A stretch of DNA of 64,000 nucleotides from an uncultured Selenomonadales bacterium (GTDB lineage: Bacteria; Bacillota; Negativicutes; Acidaminococcales; Acidaminococcaceae), in the NCBI GenBank assembly GCA_900315925.1, contig ONAV01000024.1, positions 1 to 64,000 of the forward strand, read 5' to 3'. Positions within the stretch are counted from its first letter, which is position 1, and every line of letters starts with the position of its first letter. Below the pieces are notes generated by a model that did not search any database, was not told where the DNA came from, and saw only the letters and a program-made list of their open reading frames with translations. Position numbers and translations under genes: made by a program. Of the stretch, positions 46,195 to 54,017 are shown one piece after another.

Positions 46195-46248
46195 TCATCT
46201 TTTACCAGTCTTGTTTTCCTTATCATATACCAGTCTGTAATCATTATA
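46195..46248 (-). promoter_or_regulatory. codBA promoter -10 and downstream direct repeat
   Basis: TATAAT at 46248-46243 on the minus strand; the -35 is weak. Just past the likely start of transcription the motif TACCAGTCT occurs twice in direct repeat (46203-46211 and 46228-46236), with similar flanking bases (TCATCTTTTACCAGTCT and TCATATACCAGTCT). The spacing of 25 bp is about two and a half helical turns. Confidence 0.5.
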
Positions 46249-46302
46249 ACAAAACAGTCACGGAAAAATCTATGCCAAAAAGAAAATACTTTAGGAGACG
46301 CT

Positions 46303-46340
46303 GATTAAAAAAGAGGAAACGCAGATTTCCACGTTTCCCC
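46303..46340 (-). terminator. Terminator of serA
   Basis: On the minus strand GGGGAAACG/CGTTTCCTC (one G-U pair) with a ten-base loop is followed by TTTTTTAATC. It lies 22 bp past the serA stop. Its T run merges into TTTAATCAGCGTCTCC, the same end motif as the inverted repeat at 39.5 kb. Confidence 0.85.
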
Positions 46341-46361
46341 TTAAGATAGTATTGAGGTAAA

Positions 46362-47939
46362 TCAGATTTTAATCAGCTGAACTTTCGTAATGCCGTCCAA
46401 GCCCTGCAGCAGCTTCAGGGTTTCCTTGCCAACCTCACTGTCCACGGTCAGGAACATCATAGCCACGCCGTTCTGCTGGTTGCGGCTTACCTGCATGGTA
46501 GCGATGTTAACTTTGGAAGCACCCAGAAGCGTACCGATCTGGCCGATCATGCCGGGCTTATCTTCATTATTGACAGCCAGCATGAAAGCAGCAGGTTCAA
46601 TGTCAAACTGGTAGCCGTTGATATCTTTGATGCGGACTTCCCCTTCCGGATTCACATTGCCGGCCGCTGTAAACGTACCTTTTTTTGTGTGTACTTTTAC
46701 CGTCAGCAGGTTCACCGGACTGTTTTCCTTGCTTTCAATCACTTCCACACCGCGGCCTTCCGCCGTCAGTTCCGCATTGACATAGTTTACACGTTCTTTC
46801 AGAACAGGTTCAAACAGCCCTTTCAGTACGGCACGGGTCACCATATCGGTTTCGATTTCTGCCAGGGCTCCGCTGTAGATTACCTCTACTTTTTCTACTG
46901 CACTATGCTCCAGCTGATAATACAGTTTGCCCAGGTCTTCGCCCAGCGCCATGAACTTTTTCACTGTATCCAGTTCGCCAGCCTGCAGCGCCGGCAGATT
47001 TACGGCATTGGGAACCATTTCACCCCGCAGCGCAGCAATCACTTCTTCCGCAATGGCAATACCTACGTTGTCCTGCGCTTCCTGTGTGTCAGCGCCCAGA
47101 TGGGGAGTCAGCACGCACTGGGGCAGATCAATCAGCGGAGAGATGGGCTTTGGTTCGTCTACCAGCACGTCGATACCGGCGCTGGCCACCAGACCCTCAC
47201 GGATTGCTTTTGCCAGATCCTGTTCATTATACAGACCGCCGCGGGCGCAGTTTACCACGCGAACGCCCTTCTTGCATTTCTGCCAGTCTTTGTAGGTAAT
47301 CATATTCATAGTCTCTTCGGTTTTCGGAGTATGAATGGTGATTACGTCGGATTCCTTCAGCAGTTCGTCCAGCGTTTCGCATTTCTTAACATTGTATTTT
47401 TTGAACCGGGCATCCGCAATGTACGGATCGTAAGCAATGACCTTCATGCCAAAGGCCTGCATGCGGGTGGTAACCAGACCGCCGATGCGGCCCAGACCGA
47501 TAATGCCCAGGGTCTTGCCCATCAGTTCCATGCCTTTCAGGCCGTCACGGTTCCAGACGCGGCTCTCAATCATCTTATGAGCTTTTACCGTATTGCGGCA
47601 GGAGGACAGCATCAGACCGATGGTGTGCTCAGCAGCGGAAACGATATTGGATTCCGGTGTATTTACGACAATGATGCCCCGCTTTGTAGCCCCTTCCATC
47701 TGGATGTTATCCACACCGTTACCGGCACGGCCTACAACCTTCAGGTTGGTCGCGTGTTCATAAAACTCTTCATTGATTTTCGTTACGCTGCGGACAATGA
47801 TGGCATCGTATTCGGGAATCCGTTTCAGCAGTTCTTCCCGGGAGAGATTCATCTCCACATCAACCTGCAAATCTTTCTGCGCCTTTAACAACGCAACACC
47901 TTTGTCCGAAATTTTTTCCGTCACAATAATTTTTTTCAT
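46362..47939 (-). CDS. serA: D-3-phosphoglycerate dehydrogenase
   Basis: A 525-residue long-form SerA: an N-terminal substrate domain (ITEKIS... NLKVVGRAGNGVDNI), a Rossmann NAD domain (GKTLGIIGLGRIG, ARGGLYNEQDL with catalytic Arg), the His/Glu dyad near TPHLGADTQEAQ, an intervening ASB-type domain, and a C-terminal ACT domain (FMLAVNNEDKPGMIGQIGTLL) that usually senses serine. It catalyses the first step of serine synthesis. The start is the second ATG (47939), nine bases after AGGAGG; the ATG two codons before is too close. A T-box precedes it, so the gene should be induced when tRNA-Ser is uncharged. Confidence 0.96.
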   Translation of the reverse strand: MKKIIVTEKISDKGVALLKAQKDLQVDVEMNLSREELLKRIPEYDAIIVRSVTKINEEFYEHATNLKVVGRAGNGVDNIQMEGATKRGIIVVNTPESNIVSAAEHTIGLMLSSCRNTVKAHKMIESRVWNRDGLKGMELMGKTLGIIGLGRIGGLVTTRMQAFGMKVIAYDPYIADARFKKYNVKKCETLDELLKESDVITIHTPKTEETMNMITYKDWQKCKKGVRVVNCARGGLYNEQDLAKAIREGLVASAGIDVLVDEPKPISPLIDLPQCVLTPHLGADTQEAQDNVGIAIAEEVIAALRGEMVPNAVNLPALQAGELDTVKKFMALGEDLGKLYYQLEHSAVEKVEVIYSGALAEIETDMVTRAVLKGLFEPVLKERVNYVNAELTAEGRGVEVIESKENSPVNLLTVKVHTKKGTFTAAGNVNPEGEVRIKDINGYQFDIEPAAFMLAVNNEDKPGMIGQIGTLLGASKVNIATMQVSRNQQNGVAMMFLTVDSEVGKETLKLLQGLDGITKVQLIKI

Positions 47940-48017
47940 TTTCATTTTCCTCCTTTTCGTTAGGCAGCGCATGGCAATCTCGTTGGCTGCCGATAAGGAC
48001 CGAAGCAAAAGCAATTA

Positions 48018-48281
48018 TAAAAACTCCCGTCCTTTCATAAGGACGGGAGTTCGTATGTCATATGAGCTCGCGTGGTGCCACCTTAGTTCACTGTAACCTT
48101 TCCTAAAAGCCGGATCATCTGCGTTTTGCGCAAGTTGACTGCTCTCATTGTAAACGTTACAGCCTCATTCCCGGGATATCGGCCGGAACCGGACAGGTTG
48201 CAACCCCTGCCTTCTCCAGAGCGGAATTCAATCTTCGACAGGACGGTTCGCACTGCCCACCGTCTCTCTGTAACAGTCTGG
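48018..48281 (-). promoter_or_regulatory. T-box riboswitch (serine-type) upstream of serA
   Basis: On the minus strand Stem I begins near AGAGAGACGGTGGG (48270) and contains GAATTCCGCTCTGGAG, where TCC at 48225-48223 is the likely specifier codon for Ser (TTC, Phe, one base earlier, is the other reading). The T-box sequence AAGGTGGCACCACGCG is at 48085-48070; its TGGC/NCCA core pairs with the tRNA acceptor end. A perfect 11-bp terminator stem AACTCCCGTCC/GGACGGGAGTT at 48022-48051 with a T run follows. Uncharged tRNA-Ser should favour antitermination into serA. The class is certain; the specifier identity is inferred from alignment and context. Confidence 0.93.
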
Positions 48282-48329
48282 GATTTACTTTTCTCTTTCA
48301 TAAAATTGCATTTTGCTTTTATAAAAGAG

Positions 48330-48358
48330 ATTATAGGCGTTTCCTCACAAAAAGTCAA
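48330..48358 (-). promoter_or_regulatory. Promoter of the T-box-serA unit
   Basis: TTGACT at 48358-48353 and TATAAT at 48335-48330 on the minus strand, with a 17-bp spacer. Transcription would start near 48323, about 45 nt before T-box Stem I. Confidence 0.88.
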
Positions 48359-48384
48359 ATGGAAGTTTTGTAAAATTTGAAACA

Positions 48385-48568
48385 AAAACAGCATCAGGCA
48401 GGGTATAAGCAAAATATAGGAAATGATTGCGTCATTCCATGAGATGAAATGTGCCGTCATGGCGAGACTGTTTGAGGGCCGAAGCCCGAGTTTCGAAGCC
48501 ATAGGCACATAAATCCATGGAATAGCAATCATTGACGTTTTTGCTTATACCCTGCCTGATGCTGTTTT
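48385..48568. repeat. Long hairpin repeat, copy B, after waaA
   Basis: A 184-nt palindrome whose outer 30 bp pair perfectly (48385-48414 with 48539-48568). Read on the minus strand it starts 8 nt after the waaA stop and ends in CTGTTTTTG, so the outer stem also looks like the waaA terminator. The inner roughly 120 nt match copies A and C, with paired changes TGTGCC/GGCACA, ATGGC/GCCAT and tip GGGC/GCCC. Confidence 0.9.
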
Positions 48569-48575
48569 GACACTA

Positions 48576-49838
48576 TTACTTCCCTGCCAAATCATTCTGA
48601 TTCAAAAGATCGGTCAGATAGTGTATGGTTTTCAGGGCGGCACCGCGATTCTCCCGTATGATCTGGATGGAAGCATCCCCCATTTTTTTACGCAGAACAT
48701 CGTCATCGGCAATTTCCAGAAACGCTTCTGTCAGGCCAGCTGTATCGGATACCATGCGACAGGCGCCAGCTTTGCTTAACAGGGCGTACGAGTCTTTAAA
48801 ATCTTCCATGCTGGGGCCCACCAAAATGGGTTTGGCATGAGCGGCCGGTTCCAGTACATTATGGCCGCCGTAACGCACCAGGCTGCCACCGACGAATACA
48901 ATATCCCCTATGGCATATATGCGGCCCAGTTCACCAATGGTATCAAGCACCATCTCATAACCAAATTTGGAATTCACCTTTTTGATCTCTTCAATCCGGT
49001 TCAGCTTACGGGGCGCAATAATCAGGCGGGCATGAGGATACTTCTTGCGCAGGGCGGTAAAGGAAGTCAGCACGGCTTCCTCTTCCGTACGATGGGTAGA
49101 ACCTGCCACAATGACAGGACAGGCATCTTCCCCCAGCCCCAGTTCTGCTTTATAGGCTGCCAGATCTTCCGGGGAAACCTCTGCGTAGGTCTGGTCAAAT
49201 TTCGTGTTGCCGGTGACAATGATTTTTTCAGGATCTGCACCCAGTTGCGTAATATATTTGGCATCAATGCTGGACTGCATACAGAAAAGGTTTATGGTGT
49301 TCAGCATATCACGCAGAAGACCGGACAGATACCGGTAACTTTTAGCGGATTTTTCCGAGATACGGCCATTCATCATCATTGCCGGGATATTCCGTTCCCG
49401 AATGGCTCGCAGGAAGTTGGGCCATAATTCGGTTTCTACCATTATAAAAATGCCCGGACGGATACGGCTCACCATGGATGACGCCACAAAGGGCAAATCC
49501 AGGGGAAAGTTGATGATAGCATCTGCTTCCGGCATAATCTGCCTTGCCATATCGTAACCGCCGACCGTAACAGCGGAAACCAGTATTTTTCGTTCCGGCA
49601 TCAGGTTTTTGATCTCTTTTACCAGAGGGCTGATGGCCACCATTTCTCCTACTGATGCACCGTGAAGCCAGATGCAGTTTGTATCCGCTACGGAAGCGAT
49701 TTCTTCCCTGCGAACCAGCCCCATGTTTTGCCGGAAACGATGTCCAAAGCCCTTCTCCACAACCAACCGGTATAGAAAGTAAGGAAGTGCTACGAAGATG
49801 AACACCAGTATAATTAAAATATTGTAAAGAATATACAT
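48576..49838 (-). CDS. waaA: 3-deoxy-D-manno-octulosonic acid (Kdo) transferase
   Basis: A 420-residue GT30 enzyme with an N-terminal membrane anchor (NILIILVFIFVALPYFLYRL) and a GT-B fold: IWLHGASVGEM (catalytic Glu region), VETELWPNFL, GNTKFD, GSTHRTEEE and GGSLVRYGGHNVLEPAAH with the CMP-binding Glu. It adds Kdo to lipid A precursor on the inner face of the inner membrane, so the cell makes LPS. Between IIAPRKLNRIEEI and VLDTIGELG the protein is about 16 residues shorter than E. coli WaaA, where an RSxx stretch normally lies; this may be an in-frame deletion or natural variation. It is the last gene of the aromatic operon, 30 bp after aroQ, and is closed by hairpin copy B. Confidence 0.93.
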   Translation of the reverse strand: MYILYNILIILVFIFVALPYFLYRLVVEKGFGHRFRQNMGLVRREEIASVADTNCIWLHGASVGEMVAISPLVKEIKNLMPERKILVSAVTVGGYDMARQIMPEADAIINFPLDLPFVASSMVSRIRPGIFIMVETELWPNFLRAIRERNIPAMMMNGRISEKSAKSYRYLSGLLRDMLNTINLFCMQSSIDAKYITQLGADPEKIIVTGNTKFDQTYAEVSPEDLAAYKAELGLGEDACPVIVAGSTHRTEEEAVLTSFTALRKKYPHARLIIAPRKLNRIEEIKKVNSKFGYEMVLDTIGELGRIYAIGDIVFVGGSLVRYGGHNVLEPAAHAKPILVGPSMEDFKDSYALLSKAGACRMVSDTAGLTEAFLEIADDDVLRKKMGDASIQIIRENRGAALKTIHYLTDLLNQNDLAGK

Positions 49839-49868
49839 AAGTTATGATCAGCTCTCTTTCCTGTTGTG

Positions 49869-50297
49869 CTACTTCCTGGCCAGATACTCCAGCGCCAGCA
49901 AATAGCCCTGCAATCCTAATCCGCAGATCTGCCCGGTACAGCCGGCCGTAGTAACACAGCGATGACGGAATTCTTCCCGCTGGTGGATGTTACTGATGTG
50001 CACTTCCACTGCAGGAATGTTTACGGCTTTCAGTGCGTCCAAAACTGCCACACTGTAGTGGGTATAGGCGCCGGGATTAATAATAATGCCATCTGTTTTA
50101 TTATAGCAGATTTGAATCCAGTCTACCAGTTCCCCTTCGGAATTACTTTGTTTAATTTCTACTGCAATATGCAATTCTTCTGCTTTCTTGCGAATCATTT
50201 CACACAGGTCTTCATAGGTTGCCGTTCCGTACACACCGGTTTCCCGAATGCCCAGCATATTGATATTAGGGCCGTTCAGCACTAAAATTTTCTTCAT
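49869..50297 (-). CDS. aroQ: 3-dehydroquinate dehydratase, type II
   Basis: A 142-residue small type II dehydroquinase (not the Schiff-base type I AroD). The catalytic Tyr is in GVYGTATYEDL, the Asn in IINPGAYTHYSVA, and the His in VEVHISNIHQREEFRH. It forms a dodecamer that dehydrates 3-dehydroquinate. The ATG at 50297 has AAAGGA upstream. It is the penultimate gene of the operon, 21 bp after aroK. Confidence 0.97.
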   Translation of the reverse strand: MKKILVLNGPNINMLGIRETGVYGTATYEDLCEMIRKKAEELHIAVEIKQSNSEGELVDWIQICYNKTDGIIINPGAYTHYSVAVLDALKAVNIPAVEVHISNIHQREEFRHRCVTTAGCTGQICGLGLQGYLLALEYLARK

Positions 50298-50318
50298 GAT
50301 CGCACATCCTTTTCTAAT

Positions 50319-50819
50319 TTATAATTCCGCTTTCTTTGCCGCAGCCGCCAATGCTGTCAGTACATCTTTCAGACTTCCCGTGTTCCGCACCGTCACGTCT
50401 GCTGCCGCACGGTACAATGCTTCCCGCTGCGCATACAAATCATAGATTCGCTGCCGCCCTGCTGCCAGCAGGGGTCTTGTTTTTGTATCCACGTCACCGA
50501 TGATATCTTCCGGAGAACGATCCAAAAATATGACCAGCCCGTTTTCTTTTAAGCTGACTATGTTTTCCTGCCGCAAAACGACACCGCCCCCCATGGCCAG
50601 CACCTTATTCTGCAGCGTAGCCAGACGCTTCGTTGTCAGGGTTTCCTGTCTGCGAAAGCAATCCTCGCTCACCGCAAACAATTCCGGTATGGTCTTTCCG
50701 GCATCCTTTTCAATTTCCGGATCGGCGTCAATAAAATCTCTGCCCAGCCTTTCCGCCAGACAACGCCCCAGCGTACTCTTCCCGCAGCCGGGCATACCGA
50801 TCAGCACGATATTTTTCAT
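50319..50819 (-). CDS. aroK: Shikimate kinase
   Basis: A 166-residue NMP-kinase-fold enzyme: P-loop GMPGCGKSTLG, the DADPEIE substrate/Mg motif, FRRQETLTTKRL with the shikimate-binding Arg, AMGGGVVLR, and the lid region TKTRPLL. It phosphorylates shikimate with ATP. The ATG at 50819 is chosen over a GTG four codons earlier because the GGTGG there serves as its ribosome site. It follows aroE by 71 bp. Confidence 0.95.
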   Translation of the reverse strand: MKNIVLIGMPGCGKSTLGRCLAERLGRDFIDADPEIEKDAGKTIPELFAVSEDCFRRQETLTTKRLATLQNKVLAMGGGVVLRQENIVSLKENGLVIFLDRSPEDIIGDVDTKTRPLLAAGRQRIYDLYAQREALYRAAADVTVRNTGSLKDVLTALAAAAKKAEL

Positions 50820-50890
50820 TACTTCCACCAATTATTTAAAATCAAAGATTTCAGGTATTACAAACGCTGGCGCCGCACACTTTTTAGAAA

Positions 50891-51694
50891 CTACAACAAT
50901 TTGGCAATCTTATCTGTCACGTCCGCAACCAGCCCGGCGTCCAGTTTTCGCTCCAGCCAGATTTCATCTGCCGCTACCGCCTGGGCTACCAGCATGAACA
51001 GTCCGTTTACTGCCGGTTTTCCCTGCAGCCGCGCCAGCTTCATAAATTTTGTTTCTGCCGGATTATAGATAATATCCACTGCCGCCGCAAAGTGTTCCAT
51101 GACCACGCCGTCCACAGGCGAAGCCTCCACATTCGGGAACATCCCTACCGGCGTGCAGTTGATCAACAAATCTCCGCTCTGTGTTTGCAAATCTTCATAC
51201 GTTTTTACCGTATAATGCGCGCGGATATCCTCAGGGGCATTTTCAACTGCACGGGAAATCACTGTGATACTATGTGCCTGCATATCCTTAACACATTGCA
51301 GAATCGCCCGACTGGCCCCACCGGTTCCCAGCACACAGACATCTTTTCCTTCGGGCACCAGTCCATTATGTTCAAGCAGCCGGGCAAAGCCGAAATAATC
51401 CGTATTAAAACCTGAAGCCCTGCCGTCTTTAAACAAAATCGTGTTGACCGCGCCGATAGCCCTGGCCTCGGCTGCAATATAGTCCAGACTATCCATTACC
51501 GCTACCTTGTGAGGTATGGTCACGTTCAGTCCCCTGTAATTTTTCCGCAGCTCCTCCACTTTATCCGCCAGTTTTTCCGTTGGCACTTCAATCAATTCGT
51601 AAGTCGCTTCAATGCCAAGTTGTCGAAACACTTCCTGATGAATCTGCGGCGACAGGCTGTGTCCCAGTCTGGCTCCTAACAATCCGAACTTCAT
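50891..51694 (-). CDS. aroE: Shikimate dehydrogenase (NADP)
   Basis: A 267-residue enzyme: GARLGHSLSPQIHQE binds shikimate, GLNVTIPHKVAV holds the catalytic Lys, and GTGGASRAILQCVKD is the dinucleotide loop followed by VISRAVE. INCTPVGMFP and GLFMLVAQA close the fold. It reduces 3-dehydroshikimate. The start ATG shares one base with the pheA stop (TAATG), so translation is coupled to pheA. Confidence 0.96.
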   Translation of the reverse strand: MKFGLLGARLGHSLSPQIHQEVFRQLGIEATYELIEVPTEKLADKVEELRKNYRGLNVTIPHKVAVMDSLDYIAAEARAIGAVNTILFKDGRASGFNTDYFGFARLLEHNGLVPEGKDVCVLGTGGASRAILQCVKDMQAHSITVISRAVENAPEDIRAHYTVKTYEDLQTQSGDLLINCTPVGMFPNVEASPVDGVVMEHFAAAVDIIYNPAETKFMKLARLQGKPAVNGLFMLVAQAVAADEIWLERKLDAGLVADVTDKIAKLL

Positions 51695-52839
51695 TATGCT
51701 TTCTCCCCATCGGCCACGTAGTTGCCCAGAATTTTACAGTAAGCACTGTACTCCGCTACGTCCTGCAATCCCTGCCGCACTTTTGGGTCTGATAAATTGC
51801 CCGTCAGGTCAATGTGGAAGAAATACTCCCAGGAACGCCCTTCCATAGGACGGGATTCCAGGTTCAGCATATTCAGGCCGCCTTTATAGAAATGCTGCAG
51901 CACTTTGTACAGGGAGCCCGGTTCATGCTGCGTAGCAATGACCACGGTAATCTTGTCCGCGTCCGGCCGATGTTCCGGCTGATCGGCGATGATGATGAAC
52001 CGGGTGCGATTCGCTGAATTGTAATTGATATTAGCTGCCAGGATCTCCAGCCCATACAACTTGGCCGCCTGCCGGGAAGCCACTGCGCCTTTTGCCGGAT
52101 CGCCGCTCTCGCTGACCATCTGGGCGCTGCGGGCCGTATTGAAGAACGGAATCAGTTCAATTGCAGGATGCTTCCTGAAAAATTCTCTGCTCTGTTCCAG
52201 CCCCTGGGGATGGGAATAGACCTGTTTCAGATTTTCTATTTTCGCACCGGGAAGACCCAGCAGGTTCTGGTCCACCTTGATGATCTTTTCCCCGACGATA
52301 TGGCAGTCATACTTCCGCACCAGGTCATACACTTCTGTGATGCCTCCGGTGGAGGAGTTCTCAATGGGCAGTACGCCGTATTTTATTTCGTGATTCTTAA
52401 CTGCTGTCACTAAATCCTCAAAATGGACAAAATTCATCTCCACTTTGGCAATGTCCGCAAAGTAGTCTTCCAGCGCCTGATGGCTGAAAGAACCTTTCAC
52501 TCCCTGATACCCGACACGGATCGGGTCGGCGTTTTGCTCTTTCTGTTTAATATTCGCCGCCAAAATATCAATCTGCAGATTACGGCTGGTCTCCATAATC
52601 TTTTCCATAATCTGTTTCATATGCGGGGCATAGGAAGGATTTTTCAGCATTCCCACCACTTTGGCAATGACCTGCTCTTCTCTCTCCCGGTCCAGTACCT
52701 GCATATTACGGGCATCTTTATACGCGGCAACCTGCTGCACCACATCCATCCGTTTTTCCAACGTATCGGTCAGGATTGCGTCCAGCCGGTCGATTTCCTG
52801 TCGCAGTTTTGTTAAATCCGGTTCCGCCACGTTCGTCAT
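51694..52839 (-). CDS. pheA: Bifunctional chorismate mutase/prephenate dehydratase
   Basis: A 381-residue P-protein: an AroQ-type chorismate mutase in residues about 5-95 (LRQEIDRLDAIL, VAAYKDARNMQVLDREREEQV), prephenate dehydratase from about 110 to 285 (GYQGVKGSFSHQAL, PIENSSTGGITEVYDL, NRTRFIIIA) and a C-terminal ACT domain (HEPGSLYKVLQHF, LNLESRPMEGRSWEYFFHID) with the ESRP motif for Phe feedback. It takes chorismate to phenylpyruvate. The first ATG sits directly against AAAGG; a GTG three codons later (52830) has AAAGG at normal spacing and may be the true start. It lies 92 bp after aroC, with a T-less hairpin between them. Confidence 0.95.
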   Translation of the reverse strand: MTNVAEPDLTKLRQEIDRLDAILTDTLEKRMDVVQQVAAYKDARNMQVLDREREEQVIAKVVGMLKNPSYAPHMKQIMEKIMETSRNLQIDILAANIKQKEQNADPIRVGYQGVKGSFSHQALEDYFADIAKVEMNFVHFEDLVTAVKNHEIKYGVLPIENSSTGGITEVYDLVRKYDCHIVGEKIIKVDQNLLGLPGAKIENLKQVYSHPQGLEQSREFFRKHPAIELIPFFNTARSAQMVSESGDPAKGAVASRQAAKLYGLEILAANINYNSANRTRFIIIADQPEHRPDADKITVVIATQHEPGSLYKVLQHFYKGGLNMLNLESRPMEGRSWEYFFHIDLTGNLSDPKVRQGLQDVAEYSAYCKILGNYVADGEKA

Positions 52840-52931
52840 CCTTTCATTATGCGTTCTGCCTTAGCAGCAAACGCATTACTACCATGCTGAGATAAACAAA
52901 ACTCAAATCTATTTAACTGATTTTTACAGTA

Positions 52932-54008
52932 TCAGTCCAACAACATGTCCAGCAACACCCACGCAGTAACCGCTTCGATTACCGGAACAGCTCTGGGAAC
53001 GATGCAGGGGTCGTGCCGTCCTTTAACTTCCAGAATCGTATCTTTGCCTTCCGTCACATTCACGGTCTGCTGGGGCTGACCGATGGACGGTGTAGGCTTA
53101 AGGGCTACACGGAACAGGACAGGCATTCCGTTGGTGATGCCTCCGGTTATGCCCCCATTATTGTTGCGGGTCGTTCTGACATTTCCTTTGTCAAATGTCA
53201 TCGGGTCGTTGGCCTCGCTGCCTTTCCGTGCCGCCAAAGCAAAGCCTGCGCCGAATTCTATGCCTTTTACTGCCGGAACGGAAAACAGTGCATGGCTCAG
53301 GCGGCTTTCCAGTGAATCAAAAAAAGGATCTCCGACGCCAGGGGGCATCCCTACAGCCATCACTTCCACAATGCCACCCACACTGTCCATCTGCTCCCGG
53401 GCAGCCATGATTTCTGCCTCCATAAGCGAAGCTTTACCGTCATCCAGCACAGGCAGGGTAAATTTACGCAACGCCATCAACCGTTCTGTCATTTCACCCA
53501 ACGGATTAAACAAATCATCTGTAATCTTTCCGATACGGGCAACATGAGCGCCCACGACGATGCCCTTTTGTGCCAGCACGGTCTTGGCTACGGCGCCGGT
53601 AAACACCAGCGGTGCTGTGAGACGACCGGAAAAATGCCCGCCGCCCCGATAATCGTTAAAGCCTTTATAGCGAACCTTGCCGGCATAATCCGCATGTCCG
53701 GGACGCATCACATCTTTCAGAAGACTGTAATCTTTGGAATGCTGGTCACTGTTAGGAATCAGCACACACAGAGGAGTCCCCGTTGCCTTGCCCTCAAACA
53801 CACCGCTTTCTATGATAAAAGCATCTTTTTCCTGGCGTTGGGTACTCATCTGGTTCTTCCCCGGAGCCCGCCGCGCCATTTCTTCTTTAATAAACTCTTC
53901 CTCTATCGGTGTCCCCGGCGGCAGTCCGTCCAGCACCAGACCGATTCCTTTGCCGTGGGATTCCCCGAAGATCGTCATACGCAAGTTGCGTCCAAAGGTT
54001 GCACTCAT
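52932..54008 (-). CDS. aroC: Chorismate synthase
   Basis: A 358-residue FMN-dependent enzyme that converts EPSP to chorismate by anti-1,4 elimination. Signatures are GESHGKGIGLVLDGLPPG, RPGHADYAG (partly), YRGGGHFSGRLTAP and the late RHDPCIVPRAVPVIEA. Reduced FMN is required; no flavin reductase is adjacent. The ATG at 54008 begins 9 bp after the aroA stop. Confidence 0.97.
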   Translation of the reverse strand: MSATFGRNLRMTIFGESHGKGIGLVLDGLPPGTPIEEEFIKEEMARRAPGKNQMSTQRQEKDAFIIESGVFEGKATGTPLCVLIPNSDQHSKDYSLLKDVMRPGHADYAGKVRYKGFNDYRGGGHFSGRLTAPLVFTGAVAKTVLAQKGIVVGAHVARIGKITDDLFNPLGEMTERLMALRKFTLPVLDDGKASLMEAEIMAAREQMDSVGGIVEVMAVGMPPGVGDPFFDSLESRLSHALFSVPAVKGIEFGAGFALAARKGSEANDPMTFDKGNVRTTRNNNGGITGGITNGMPVLFRVALKPTPSIGQPQQTVNVTEGKDTILEVKGRHDPCIVPRAVPVIEAVTAWVLLDMLLD

Positions 54009-54017
54009 TTCTTTCCG

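Noticed and set aside
48083-48532. A 149-codon minus-strand frame through the T-box and hairpin copy B
   Set aside because: It is formed by the T-box and the palindromic repeat; a similar frame appears at copy C, so the resemblance comes from the repeat, not from a gene.
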